In this document: positions 48,983-58,960 of the stretch, piece by piece
Layout: each line of letters begins with the position of its first letter
Numbering within the stretch: the stretch's first letter is position 1
Notes under the pieces: generated by a model
Told to the model about the DNA's origin: nothing
Seen by the model: the letters and a program-made list of their open reading frames with translations, nothing else
Databases searched by the model: none
Source of the DNA: an uncultured Acidimicrobiales bacterium
Lineage (GTDB): Bacteria; Actinomycetota; Acidimicrobiia; Acidimicrobiales; SZUA-35
Assembly (NCBI GenBank): GCA_938002965.1
Contig: CALKZY010000013.1
Span: 1-64,000 of the forward strand
Reading direction: 5' to 3'
Length of the DNA stretch: 64,000 nt
Translations under genes and position numbers: made by a program

Positions 48983-51369
48983 GAGAACAAACCTCCCAGG
49001 AACCAGGCCAACACCAGCACCGAGCCGAGGCCGATGCTGAGGGCGTAGCTTCTGACAAAACCGGGTTGCAGACCTTTGAAGACTGTTCCCAGGCGGCTCG
49101 ACAAGGTGGCCACCCCTCCCACAGCTCCGTCAACCACGTTGCGGTCAAACCATGCCATGGCGTTGAACAGCTCTCGTCCAGGGCCACCGAAGAAGTTGGC
49201 GTACGAACGGTCGATACCCCAACCGTCGGCCAGAATCGGACGTTCGATGGAGGCCGGGTTGCCCTTGCCCCGCATGTAGACCGAGAAGGCGGCGAAGATG
49301 GCCACAGCACCGACCGTGATAGCGATGACAGCCAAGACAATCTTGGTGTTGGCGGTGGCGGTCACATGAACCTCATTGCCAAACAACGACGGCTCCAGCC
49401 AATGCTCCAGGAAGTGGAGCTCCTTGGTGAACGGCAGGTTGAGCCCTCCCCCAACGGCGGCCAGGACTGCCAACACCACCAGCGGCAACGTCATGGTTGC
49501 CGGAGACTCGTGTGGATGATATTCCTGACGATGGTGGTAGCTCTCGGGAAGGCTGTCGGCCAGATCACCGGGGTCGAGGGCTTCGCTCCGCGCCGTCGCA
49601 TGGATGGCGTCACCAGCGGCACCGTTTTGGCCCGCCGGACCTCCATCGGCCATCCGAGCCACGTCGGCCTCGGCGGCGCGCACCGCGGCGGCGGCATCTT
49701 GCATAGCGGCGGTGGCTTCTTCGATCTTGCCTTCAGCCTTGAGTACCGCGTCTTCAGCCTTGGGAACACCGGCCTCAGCCTTGGTCAGTGCTTTGACTAG
49801 CTTCTCGTACCCGTCGTCGGCCTCTGAAGACCCGTCGACCTTAAGCTGAGCCTCAGACAACTTGCCTTGGGCTTTGACCACGGACTCTTGCTTCTTGGCC
49901 ACCTCTGCTTTGGCCTTCTCAACCGCGGTGGCCGCCGACTCCTCGGCCACCTTGGCCTCATCCACTGTTGTGCGAGCGGCCGCCACACGGCTGTCCCAAG
50001 CCAGTGCCAACTCCTCGGGACGAACATCAAAGAATCGAGTCCGACCGAAGAACGTGAGAATCACCTGGCGGGTCATGTAGAAAGCGGTGAGTAGGGCGGT
50101 CACCAGACCGATAGCCCACAGAGCCTTGCCGCCGATGGCATCGGCGTTCCAGGCGTACAGCAGAATTTCGTCCTTGGACCAGAACCCAGAGAACGGCGGC
50201 ACCCCGGCGATGGCCAACCAACCGATGATGAAAGTGAATGCGGTGATCGGCATGAACTTGCTGACGCCACCCATGCGACGCATGTCCTGTTCTTCGTGCA
50301 GCCCGTGGATGACCGAACCGGAACCAAGGAACAACAGCGCCTTGAAGAAAGCGTGGGTGATCATGTGGAACATCGCTGGCACATAACCACCGACACCGAC
50401 AGCTAGGAACAGATAACCCAACTGCGACACCGTTGAGTAGGCCAACACCTTCTTGATGTCGTTCTGGGCCACGGCGATGGTGGCCGCCACCAAAGCGGTA
50501 ATAGCGCCAACCCAGGCCACAAGACCGGTCGACCACAAGTCGGCCTGAGCGAGAACCGGGTTGAGGCGGGTCAACAAGAACACGCCGGAAGTGACCATGG
50601 TTGCAGCGTGGATGAGCGCCGAAACCGGAGTCGGGCCGGCCATAGCGTCAGGCAACCAGACAAAGAGCGGCAGCTGAGCAGACTTGCCAGCAGCAGCCAA
50701 CATGAACAGCAACACCAACGCGGTGGCAGTCCCCGAGGACAGCTCATCGGCCCGGGTCAAGATGTCGTCGTAGTTGATCGAGCCCAGGCTGACGAAGACC
50801 AAGAAGGTCGCCAACATGTACCCGAAGTCGCCGATGCGGTTGGTGACAAAGGCTTTCTTGCCTGCACTGGCGTTTGACTCGTCGGCGAACCAGAACGAGA
50901 TCAACAGGTACGAACACGCCCCCACGCCCTCCCAGCCGAGGAAAGTGATCAACAGGTTGTCGCCCAAGACCAACAGAATCATGGAACCGATGAACAAGTT
51001 CAGGTAGATGAAGAACTTGGAGAAGTTCTCGTCACCGTGCATGTACCCGATGGAGTAGAGGTGAATGAGCGTGCCCACGCCGGTGACAAACAGGCACATC
51101 GTGATCGACAACGGGTCAACCAACAGCCCGGCATCAACGGTGAACGAGCCAACGTCGAGCCAGGTGAACAGCTTGATGATCTCGAACCGGTCATCGGCAT
51201 CACGGCCAACCAGACCGATGAAGGTAATAAGGGTGAAGACGAATGCTCCAGACGAGGCCAACGTGGCCAGCCAACCGGCGGCCGGCTCGCCCAAACGGCG
51301 GCCGAACAACACCAAAGAAGCGAACCCGAGCAGGGGAAGGGCGGGAATGAGCCAGGCCAATTCGATCAT
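48979..51369 (-). CDS. nuoL: Complex I subunit NuoL with a coiled-coil insert (nuo-B copy)
   Basis: 796 residues, about 150 above normal. The antiporter core (1-448) is standard, including FVWLPDAMAGPTPVSALIHAATMV. At about 450-620 a soluble Ala/Lys/Glu-rich segment is inserted (DNA about 49510-50022), with heptad-like stretches such as ATAVEKAKAEVAKKQESVV. The normal sequence resumes at HPHESPATMTLPLVVLAVLA. The insert sits between helices in the later part of NuoL, before the lateral helix. The reading frame is continuous on both sides, so this is not a frameshift. Confidence 0.94.
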   Translation of the reverse strand: MIELAWLIPALPLLGFASLVLFGRRLGEPAAGWLATLASSGAFVFTLITFIGLVGRDADDRFEIIKLFTWLDVGSFTVDAGLLVDPLSITMCLFVTGVGTLIHLYSIGYMHGDENFSKFFIYLNLFIGSMILLVLGDNLLITFLGWEGVGACSYLLISFWFADESNASAGKKAFVTNRIGDFGYMLATFLVFVSLGSINYDDILTRADELSSGTATALVLLFMLAAAGKSAQLPLFVWLPDAMAGPTPVSALIHAATMVTSGVFLLTRLNPVLAQADLWSTGLVAWVGAITALVAATIAVAQNDIKKVLAYSTVSQLGYLFLAVGVGGYVPAMFHMITHAFFKALLFLGSGSVIHGLHEEQDMRRMGGVSKFMPITAFTFIIGWLAIAGVPPFSGFWSKDEILLYAWNADAIGGKALWAIGLVTALLTAFYMTRQVILTFFGRTRFFDVRPEELALAWDSRVAAARTTVDEAKVAEESAATAVEKAKAEVAKKQESVVKAQGKLSEAQLKVDGSSEADDGYEKLVKALTKAEAGVPKAEDAVLKAEGKIEEATAAMQDAAAAVRAAEADVARMADGGPAGQNGAAGDAIHATARSEALDPGDLADSLPESYHHRQEYHPHESPATMTLPLVVLAVLAAVGGGLNLPFTKELHFLEHWLEPSLFGNEVHVTATANTKIVLAVIAITVGAVAIFAAFSVYMRGKGNPASIERPILADGWGIDRSYANFFGGPGRELFNAMAWFDRNVVDGAVGGVATLSSRLGTVFKGLQPGFVRSYALSIGLGSVLVLAWFLGGLFS

Positions 51370-51371
51370 GA

Positions 51372-51677
<306 letters not shown>

Positions 51678-51769
51678 AATCTCTCTCCCAATACGTCACC
51701 GATGCGGTGCGCTCCGGCCGTTCCCGGGGCCGGCGGTTGGTCGTCAGCCTTTCGGCTGGTCCCTAGCTT

Positions 51770-52360
51770 TCAGCCTCGAGCCGAACCCGGCTCGTCGACT
51801 ACAAGTTCCTCTGCACCACGGTTGCGCACCATAACCACCGCACCCACGGTGGCAATAGTGAGCAGCAACGCCGTGGCCTCGAAAGCCATGACATTGCGGG
51901 TAAACAAATCTTCGGCCAACAGCTGAACGTCGGAGTCCGACTCGTTCAATTGGCTGATCGGTGCTGTTCTCGACTTAGTACCGGTCAGGGCGACCGCTCC
52001 GTCGGCACCACCAGGGCCGGAAAGGAACAAGCCACCAAGAACGAGAGCCAGCACCATACCGGCGATGACGGCGGCCGCTGAGCGTTGCCCGGCCAACGGT
52101 TCGAATCGAAGGTCTTCGGTGCGATCCACACCAAGCAACATGATCACGAACAGAATCAGAACAACAATGGCTCCGGCGTAAACAACAACCTGAACAAAGG
52201 CCAAGAAGTGGGCGCCCTGGGCGACAAATAGCACCGCCACTCCGAAGAACGAGGCCACTAGCGAAAGAGCGGCATGCACTGGGTGGTTGTTCAACACAAC
52301 GCCGACCGCGCCGCCGAGAATGATGGTGGCGGCAACCAGGAATACGAGCAGTTCAACCAT
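51770..52360 (-). CDS. nuoJ: Complex I subunit NuoJ (nuo-B copy)
   Basis: 196 residues, five helices, with VVYAGAIVVLILFVIMLLG. The start overlaps the nuoI stop by one base (TAATG). The N-terminus begins directly with the first helix, which supports the shorter start proposed for the nuo-A copy. Confidence 0.95.
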   Translation of the reverse strand: MVELLVFLVAATIILGGAVGVVLNNHPVHAALSLVASFFGVAVLFVAQGAHFLAFVQVVVYAGAIVVLILFVIMLLGVDRTEDLRFEPLAGQRSAAAVIAGMVLALVLGGLFLSGPGGADGAVALTGTKSRTAPISQLNESDSDVQLLAEDLFTRNVMAFEATALLLTIATVGAVVMVRNRGAEELVVDEPGSARG

Positions 52361-53091
52361 TAGTGCCCGCCCTCACTGTCGTCATCATGGCTGTGGTCGT
52401 CGTGGCCATGGGCGTCGTGGCCATGGGCGTCGTGTCCATGGTCGTCGTGGCCAGCTGATTGGTCGGCCGACGATTCGATCTGCACTGCGGTCTGACCGGC
52501 CTCAGGGGCACGCACGCCGTAGCCGAGCTCGCCAGACCAACCGACCTTGCCTTCATATGCGGCTTTGCCCGCAGGGGAGGTTGCCCGCATCCAGCCTGAA
52601 GTGAACTCGTCCTCGCCGGGACGCCAATCCTCCCACGGCATATGTTGCGGCAGGCCGTCGTCGTCGACCAAGAGTTCGTTCTTGGTGTAGATGGCGTCAT
52701 CACGATTAGTGAATGAGAACTCGAAGAGCTTCGTCTCGGTGATGGCCTCGGTGGGGCAAGCCTCAACGCAAAGATCGCAGTGAATGCAGCGTAGATAGTT
52801 GATCTCGTAGACATAGCCGTAGCGTTCACCCGGCGACTTCGGATCGTCAGGCGGGTTATCGGCACCGCGAACGTAAATACACTTGGCCGGACAGACACCG
52901 GCGCACAACTCGCAACCGATGCACTTCTCCATGCCGTCCTCATAGCGATTCAGGACATGGCGACCGTGCAGACGCTCCGGCTTCGGGGCCTTGTCCCCAT
53001 CGGTCTTACCTTTGCCACCTCGATACTCGCGGGTGGTGACACCCTCAAAGATCTTCTTGAATGTAACTGGGAAGCCGTCAAGATAGCCCAC
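52360..53091 (-). CDS. nuoI: Complex I Fe-S subunit NuoI with a His/Asp-rich tail (nuo-B copy)
   Basis: 243 residues, GTG start. Two [4Fe-4S] motifs, CIGCELCAGVCP and CIHCDLCVEACP. After about 215 the tail is almost only His, Asp and Gly (HDDHGHDAHGHDAHGHDD, then more), encoded by a tandem 15-base DNA repeat near 52385-52450. Such tails often bind Ni, Zn or Co in other proteins. The nuo-A copy has no tail. The function here is unknown. Confidence 0.95.
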   Translation of the reverse strand: MGYLDGFPVTFKKIFEGVTTREYRGGKGKTDGDKAPKPERLHGRHVLNRYEDGMEKCIGCELCAGVCPAKCIYVRGADNPPDDPKSPGERYGYVYEINYLRCIHCDLCVEACPTEAITETKLFEFSFTNRDDAIYTKNELLVDDDGLPQHMPWEDWRPGEDEFTSGWMRATSPAGKAAYEGKVGWSGELGYGVRAPEAGQTAVQIESSADQSAGHDDHGHDAHGHDAHGHDDHSHDDDSEGGH

Positions 53092-54374
53092 TAGTCCCGG
53101 CCTCCTTCGACCGCGCCGACCAAGTCAACGCTACTGAGTGGATCTCGCTCGCCGGCGGCCGCCAACCGTTCCTGGCGGGCCGAGCGAATAGCGAGCGAAA
53201 GCAGAACAGCCCCCAACACCAGAACACCGATACTCACCAGCACCACCAGAGCAGCATCAAGGAACGAATCACCGGTGACGTCGATCTGACCGTTGCGGAC
53301 CAAGCGAACGGCCGACAAGACCAGCAACCAGCCCAGGGACACCGGAATCAGAATCTTCCAACCAAGGTCCATCAGCTGGTCGTACCGCAGCCGAGGCAAG
53401 GTGGCTCGGAACCACACGAAGGTGAACAGGAACACCAGGAGCTTGGCAAAGAACCAGACGAAGCCCCACAACCAGCCAGGCAGAATCCCGAAGTTGGGAC
53501 CGGCCGGTCCACCTAGGAAGAGCGTGACGATGATGGCAGACAAGGTCACCGTGTTCATAAACTCGGCCAAGAAGAATAAGGCAAAGCGAATCGATGAATA
53601 TTCGGTATGGAAACCGCCGACTAGTTCCTGCTCGGCCTCGACCAGGTCAAACGGCGGGCGGTTCAGCTCAGCGGTCCCGGCGATCAGGAAGACAACAAAA
53701 GGCACAAACCCGGTGACGATCAGATTCCACCTCGGCACGATGCCACCGAAGCCCTCGCCGGCTTGTACCTGCACCATCTCGTTGGTGCTCAGCGTGCCGG
53801 TGACCAGCAATACCGCGGCCAATGACAAACCCAAGGCCGCTTCATAAGAGATGGCCTGGGCCGATGCTCGGACCGAGCCGAGTAGCGGGTACTTCGAGCC
53901 AGAGGACCAACCGGCCAACATGATGCCGTAAACAGCCAACGAACTCATAGCCAGGAAGAACAAGATGCCCACTGGGGCGTCAGCCACCTGAAGGAACGTT
54001 TCCCGTCCGAAAATGGTTACTGCCCCGTTCTGCCCGTCGGAGAAATCCCCAGCAATCGGGACCACCGTGAACGTTAAGAAGGCTGGCACCAAAGCCAAAT
54101 ACGGTGCCAACTGGAACACGAAACGGTCGGCCCGGTCGGGGATGATGTCCTCTTTGAAGAACAGCTTGATGCCGTCGGCCAGCGTCTGGAACAAACCGAA
54201 AGGTCCAGCCACATTGGGACCGATGCGGTTCTGTAGACGGCTGACCACCTTGCGTTCGAACCAAACCATCAGCATGACGGCCACCAGCAGGACAGCGAAA
54301 GCTATTACTGCTTTGCCGACAGCCAATAGGACGTCGCCGAAGTCGACGCCGTCTCTCAGGTACGGTTCACCCAT
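53091..54374 (-). CDS. nuoH: Complex I subunit NuoH (nuo-B copy)
   Basis: 427 residues from ATG 54374, chosen because GGAGG lies 8 bases upstream; GTG 54383 is 3 codons earlier. RLQNRIGPNVAGPFGLFQTLADG and the loop PPFDLVEAEQELVGGFHTEYSS are intact. A soluble C-terminal extension of about 30 residues (RSARQERLAAAGERD…) is absent from the nuo-A copy. It overlaps nuoG by 8 bases. Confidence 0.94.
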   Translation of the reverse strand: MGEPYLRDGVDFGDVLLAVGKAVIAFAVLLVAVMLMVWFERKVVSRLQNRIGPNVAGPFGLFQTLADGIKLFFKEDIIPDRADRFVFQLAPYLALVPAFLTFTVVPIAGDFSDGQNGAVTIFGRETFLQVADAPVGILFFLAMSSLAVYGIMLAGWSSGSKYPLLGSVRASAQAISYEAALGLSLAAVLLVTGTLSTNEMVQVQAGEGFGGIVPRWNLIVTGFVPFVVFLIAGTAELNRPPFDLVEAEQELVGGFHTEYSSIRFALFFLAEFMNTVTLSAIIVTLFLGGPAGPNFGILPGWLWGFVWFFAKLLVFLFTFVWFRATLPRLRYDQLMDLGWKILIPVSLGWLLVLSAVRLVRNGQIDVTGDSFLDAALVVLVSIGVLVLGAVLLSLAIRSARQERLAAAGERDPLSSVDLVGAVEGGRD

Positions 54375-56883
54375 TGGCGTCACCTCCCTCGGTCGCAGCC
54401 GACAAATCGGCTGTTACACCCCGATCGGGAAGATGGAGGCGGACCTGAGTGATGGATCGACCGGCTGCCACCAATTGGCGAGCGTCAAACCCGGGAAGTC
54501 GGGCCGGCATCCACGCTGTACGAGGAATGACCGCCGGATCACTGACAAACGGCACTTCAACCTGGAAGTCGCCTTGATCGATGGCGACCACCTCGTTGCC
54601 GGCCAGCTCCATCAGCTGAACATCAGCCGGGGCCAGTCGAATGGCGGCTGTTTGCGACAGGCCGCCGAGGCCTTCCGCCTGCTGCGTTGTCGTTCCCATG
54701 TCCCACATCTTGCGGTCGACGATCAAACGGAAACCGTAGCCCGGGCCGGTGGGCAGATCGGCAGGCTGACCGAACTCAAGATCCCAATTGCGTTCGGTGG
54801 ACAACACCGGACCGTCGTCAGCTGCGGAAACGTCGTCCCAGCTGATGTCGGTGAACGACCCGGTGCTCGAACCCAGTTCCTCCCTGAGTTCGCCCAAGGT
54901 GACGAAACCGAGATCGGGACCGATGGCAAGCGACAGTTCAGCGGCGATCATCCAGTCCGGGCGACAACGACCAGGGGCCGTCACCTTGGCCCGCATCGGG
55001 CTGAGACGCCGTTCCATGTTGCAGAATGTTCCGTCGTACTCACCCCACATGGAGGCAGGCAAAATGACATCGGCCAGAGCTGAAGACTCCGTGATGAACG
55101 AGTCCACGCTGATGATGTTGTCAACTGAGGCCAACGCCTCGGCCGCCAACTTCTGATCAGGGAAGTCGCCCAGAGGATCGGCTCCCAGCAGAACGACCGT
55201 ATCGAACTCTCCGTTGACGCAGCCACGCAGAATGTTGTCGGTGTCCTTGCCCTCGAACTCCGGGGTACTGGGCCAGCGGCCAAAATTCGTTCGGCGATTG
55301 CGAATCCCGCCGGGGAGGAAACCGGGAGCGAGGCCCATCTCCAGTGCGCCGTGGACGTTGCCTCGACGTAATGCTGGAAGGAAACCGGCTTCAGGAACCA
55401 GACGACGCAGGCCACCCACGGCGTCGGCGACATAGCGAGCCGACTCAGCCAAATTGGCCCGGCCGAACACCATCGTCACCGGACGACCGCTGGTCAACAA
55501 CTCGTGGGCTTTGGCCAAATCAGCCGAAGCGACCGTTCCGACCTCGTCGTCCAAGCGACCGTCAGCCAAGGCGGCCATTACCTGACCGGCGGTTCCCGGG
55601 GTGGCAGCCAGGCGGACATCAGCCAGATTCGAAAGGCTGGTACCGCGAGGCGTCAGCTCGATCAGCGAAGCGCCGTCCTCAACAATGGCATGCCGCAGGC
55701 GCAAAAACAGCGTCGGCACTTCCTCTTTAGGGTCGGGTCCGACGAGAACGATGACACCACCGGGCTGGCAAGCCTCGGCGATAGTGGCCCGGTCGATACC
55801 AAGAACCAAGGCGGCTGGAAGACCATCACCCAACTGGGCGTCGACATGATCGGTTCCAAGAACGCCCTTCAAAAGCTTGGACCAGGCGAACTGGCTTTCC
55901 AGCGACATTCGGGAGCCGCCGATAGCGGCGATACGGCTGGCATCGCCTCGCAAAGCGCCGGCGGCCTGTTTCAGCGCCTCGCCCCAGCGGGCCGACTTCC
56001 GGCCGGAGCCGGTCATAACCTGCGGATCGGTGATTCGATCAGCCGAATTGTTGGCTCCGTAAGAGAACCGGTCTTTGTCCGACAACCAGCTCCAGTTAAC
56101 GGCGTCGCTATCGACACCGACCACCCGAACCAGCTTGTCCTGCGAAGACTGCAGCACCACTCGAGCACCGGTGGTGTCAACAGATGCAGTGGACTCGACC
56201 GCGTCGAGATCCCATGGGCGGGCCTTGAAACGATACGGAGCAGATGTCAACGCCCCTACCGGACAGATCTGAACCGTGTTGCCGCTGAAGTACGAGGCAA
56301 ACGGATGGTCAGGGAATGTGTTGACCTGAGTCTGCGAGCCACGGTCGATGAAGTGGATCAGCGAATCGCCAGCCACTTCCGAGGCGAAACGGGTGCAACG
56401 ATCACACAGAATGCATCGCTCACGATCCAAATGGACCAGGTCGCTGATGGGAATCGGCTTCTCATAGTGCCGCTTCTCCTCCACAAAGCGAGTCTCGCCC
56501 GGACCGAACGCATAGGCGTTGTCCTGCAACGGGCACTCGCCACCTTTGTCACACACCGGGCAGTCCAGCGGATGGTTGGCCAAGAGGAATTCCAGCACAC
56601 CATCTTGGGCTTCCTTGGTGGCCTCGGATTCGGTCTCCACTTTCATTTCCGGGGTAACCGGAAGCATGCAGCTTGGCTGCAAAGCAGGGCCACGACCAGT
56701 GTCGACCTCAACCAAGCACATCCGGCACATGCCGACTGGCTTCATCCGAGGGTGATAGCAAAAGCGGGGGATGTGAACGCCATGTCGCTCAGCGGCATCA
56801 ATCAAAAGCTCGCCGTTGTCGGCTTCAAGATCTTTACCATTCAACGTGAACGGAACGCCGGTCACGGCTTCAGTAGATGTCAT
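54367..56883 (-). CDS. nuoG: Complex I 75-kDa subunit NuoG (nuo-B copy)
   Basis: 838 residues. Cluster ligands: N1b Cys42, 53, 56 and 72; N5 His104, Cys108, 111 and 117; N4 Cys157, 160, 163 and Cys207 (VQICPVG). The position where many bacteria have the extra N7 site (after PWDLDAVES) reads TASVDTTGA, so N7 is missing. The molybdopterin-like domain follows to the end. ATGA overlap with nuoF. Confidence 0.95.
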   Translation of the reverse strand: MTSTEAVTGVPFTLNGKDLEADNGELLIDAAERHGVHIPRFCYHPRMKPVGMCRMCLVEVDTGRGPALQPSCMLPVTPEMKVETESEATKEAQDGVLEFLLANHPLDCPVCDKGGECPLQDNAYAFGPGETRFVEEKRHYEKPIPISDLVHLDRERCILCDRCTRFASEVAGDSLIHFIDRGSQTQVNTFPDHPFASYFSGNTVQICPVGALTSAPYRFKARPWDLDAVESTASVDTTGARVVLQSSQDKLVRVVGVDSDAVNWSWLSDKDRFSYGANNSADRITDPQVMTGSGRKSARWGEALKQAAGALRGDASRIAAIGGSRMSLESQFAWSKLLKGVLGTDHVDAQLGDGLPAALVLGIDRATIAEACQPGGVIVLVGPDPKEEVPTLFLRLRHAIVEDGASLIELTPRGTSLSNLADVRLAATPGTAGQVMAALADGRLDDEVGTVASADLAKAHELLTSGRPVTMVFGRANLAESARYVADAVGGLRRLVPEAGFLPALRRGNVHGALEMGLAPGFLPGGIRNRRTNFGRWPSTPEFEGKDTDNILRGCVNGEFDTVVLLGADPLGDFPDQKLAAEALASVDNIISVDSFITESSALADVILPASMWGEYDGTFCNMERRLSPMRAKVTAPGRCRPDWMIAAELSLAIGPDLGFVTLGELREELGSSTGSFTDISWDDVSAADDGPVLSTERNWDLEFGQPADLPTGPGYGFRLIVDRKMWDMGTTTQQAEGLGGLSQTAAIRLAPADVQLMELAGNEVVAIDQGDFQVEVPFVSDPAVIPRTAWMPARLPGFDARQLVAAGRSITQVRLHLPDRGVTADLSAATEGGDANG

Positions 56884-58328
56884 GCTCGTGCCTCTTCGAC
56901 TTGCCCCGACGTTTCATCCGAAGGGTGAAACTCGATGGAACCCGAAGGGTTCCCCGCTACCACTGGTGATGAAATTTTCGCTTCAAATTCGGGACGGAAC
57001 CGGCGTACCGCGGAGACGATCGGAGCCACCGACGACGGGCCCAACGGGCAGATGGTCGTCTGCTTCGGCGGGAACGGCACGGCCGTCTCACCGGCCGCTT
57101 CAAAGGCGGCGGCAGGATAAGGCCCGGGACTGATCTGTGAACCGATGTCGAGCAGGAGGTCGATGTCCTCCGGGCGACCATGGCCATCAAGGATGCGTTG
57201 GAGGATCTTCTCCTCCCAGGTCGTTCCCTCGCGACACGGCGTGCATTTACCGCACGACTCACGGGCAAAGAACCTCACTACTCGCAGGCAGGCCCTCACG
57301 GCGTCGGTGGTTTCATCCATCACCACGATGGCACCGGAACCGAGCATGGACCCCGCCGCTCCGACGTCGGCAGCTTCCAACGGCAGATCAAGCTGCTCTT
57401 CGAAGAACCACGGGGCCGAGCCGCCACCGGGAATAAACATCTTCAAGTCGTTGTCGTCGCGTATGCCCTGACAGTAGTTGTCGCCGTAGAACAGGTCGCG
57501 GAATGTGACCTTGCCCTGCTCGACCTCGTACACTCCGGGTCGCTTCACGTGGCCACTGATGGCCAACATGCGGGTGCCCGGTGATTTCTCGGAGCCGTAT
57601 TTCTTGTAGGCCTCGGGCCCGTTCAACATGATCCACGGCAGGTTGGCCAGGGTCTCCACGTTGTTGACAATGGTGGGCTTCATGTAGAGGCCCTTGGCCG
57701 CCGGGAAGAACGGTGGCTTCAACCGAGGCATGCCCCGGTTGCCTTCAAGACTTTCGATAAGCGCCGTTTCCTCGCCCACGATGTAGGCTCCGGCACCCCA
57801 GGTCAGCACCACGTCGATGGAGACGTCGGTTCCCATGATGTTGCGTCCCACGTAGCCCGCCTCGTAGGCGTCGTTCAACGCTTCGGCGATACGTTCCTGG
57901 GCCAAGGCCATCTCACCCCGGACGTACAGGAAGCAGGTGTTCAGCCCGAGGGCGTAACAGGTGATGATGCAGCCTTCGATTAGCTGATGAGGGTCCCGCT
58001 CCATGAGGAGGCGGTCCTTGTAGGTACCCGGCTCCGACTCGTCACCGTTGACCACCAGGTAGCGGGGCCAAACCGGAGGCATGAAGCCCCACTTGACACC
58101 AGCCGGAAATCCAGCACCGCCGCGACCCAACAAGACGGCTTCGCGGACTTGACCGTGGACCTCATCCGGCTTCATCTGGAGGACGGCTCGCAAGGCGCTG
58201 TAACCGCCTGTGGCCTCGGACCGATCAAGCTTGAAACTCTCCGGGTCACCAAATCTCGAGGTGACGATCTTCGGGCCGGCGTTGTCGACATAGCCAGGGG
58301 CGTGCTCGACGTAGGCGTTCGTTGCCAC
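56880..58328 (-). CDS. nuoF: Complex I NADH/FMN subunit NuoF (nuo-B copy)
   Basis: 482 residues, GTG start joined to the nuoE stop (TAGTG). FMN and NADH region GRGGAGFPAGVKWGFMP and GEETALIESLEGNRGMPR. Cluster N3 ligands in ESCGKCTPCREGT, with the fourth Cys in TTICPLG. It is the NADH oxidation site of nuo-B. No counterpart exists in nuo-A. Confidence 0.96.
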   Translation of the reverse strand: MATNAYVEHAPGYVDNAGPKIVTSRFGDPESFKLDRSEATGGYSALRAVLQMKPDEVHGQVREAVLLGRGGAGFPAGVKWGFMPPVWPRYLVVNGDESEPGTYKDRLLMERDPHQLIEGCIITCYALGLNTCFLYVRGEMALAQERIAEALNDAYEAGYVGRNIMGTDVSIDVVLTWGAGAYIVGEETALIESLEGNRGMPRLKPPFFPAAKGLYMKPTIVNNVETLANLPWIMLNGPEAYKKYGSEKSPGTRMLAISGHVKRPGVYEVEQGKVTFRDLFYGDNYCQGIRDDNDLKMFIPGGGSAPWFFEEQLDLPLEAADVGAAGSMLGSGAIVVMDETTDAVRACLRVVRFFARESCGKCTPCREGTTWEEKILQRILDGHGRPEDIDLLLDIGSQISPGPYPAAAFEAAGETAVPFPPKQTTICPLGPSSVAPIVSAVRRFRPEFEAKISSPVVAGNPSGSIEFHPSDETSGQVEEARA

Positions 58329-58960
58329 TAGGCCGTCTCCTTCTCCGACTCGGGTTCCGGTTCACGGTCGGCGAACCACTTGGGCTTGCCGGTTACCTCC
58401 GGTGATTCGATGCCGGCTGCACGCTCGGGGTCAAGATGTTGACGAACTCGTGCGAGCGTTCCATGATGAGGAACGTCATATCGGTTCCCGTCGCGCAAAT
58501 CGTTGATGAGCTTGTCGAAACCGTCGTTGTCGATCCGATATTCGTACCGGTAATTGACCTGCAGGCACGGGGCTTCAGTACAGGCGGCAATGCACTCGAC
58601 GTCTTCAAGGGTGAACATGCCATCGTCGGTGGTTCCACCGGGGCGAATGCCAAGAGTTTCCTCGGCGTGATGCAACAATTCTTCACCACCGTTGAGCTGG
58701 CAGGAAATGTTGGTGCAAATGTTCACCATGTACTTACCGACCTGTTCGCGCTTGAACATCTCGTAGAACGAACAGGTGCCGAGAACCTCAGCCGGAGTTA
58801 CCCCGACCAGCTCGGCGATGTGTTCCATGGCGTCGTTGCTGACGTATCCGGCCTGTTCCTGAGCTAAATGCAGCAGCGGAATGAGCGCCGACTTCGGGCG
58901 CGGGTAGCGGCCGACAATCTCTTTGGCCAGCAGTACGTTGTCCGGATTCAGGCGACTCAA
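58328..58960 (-). CDS. nuoE: Complex I 24-kDa subunit NuoE (nuo-B copy)
   Basis: 210 residues, TTG start overlapping the nuoD stop (TTGA). The [2Fe-2S] N1a ligands are in VNICTNISCQLNG and ECIAACTEAP. The N-terminal helical domain is complete (LLHLAQEQAGYVS). A charged C-terminal tail rich in Glu and Pro follows. Confidence 0.94.
   Translation of the reverse strand: MSRLNPDNVLLAKEIVGRYPRPKSALIPLLHLAQEQAGYVSNDAMEHIAELVGVTPAEVLGTCSFYEMFKREQVGKYMVNICTNISCQLNGGEELLHHAEETLGIRPGGTTDDGMFTLEDVECIAACTEAPCLQVNYRYEYRIDNDGFDKLINDLRDGNRYDVPHHGTLARVRQHLDPERAAGIESPEVTGKPKWFADREPEPESEKETA

Noticed and set aside
49510-50022. The NuoL-B insert as a frameshift artefact
   Set aside because: The conserved NuoL sequence continues in the same frame on both sides.
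51678-51769. A small ORF between nuoJ and nuoK of nuo-B, matching the nuo-A one
   Set aside because: Reading the minus strand gave no comparable hydrophobic frame with start and stop.
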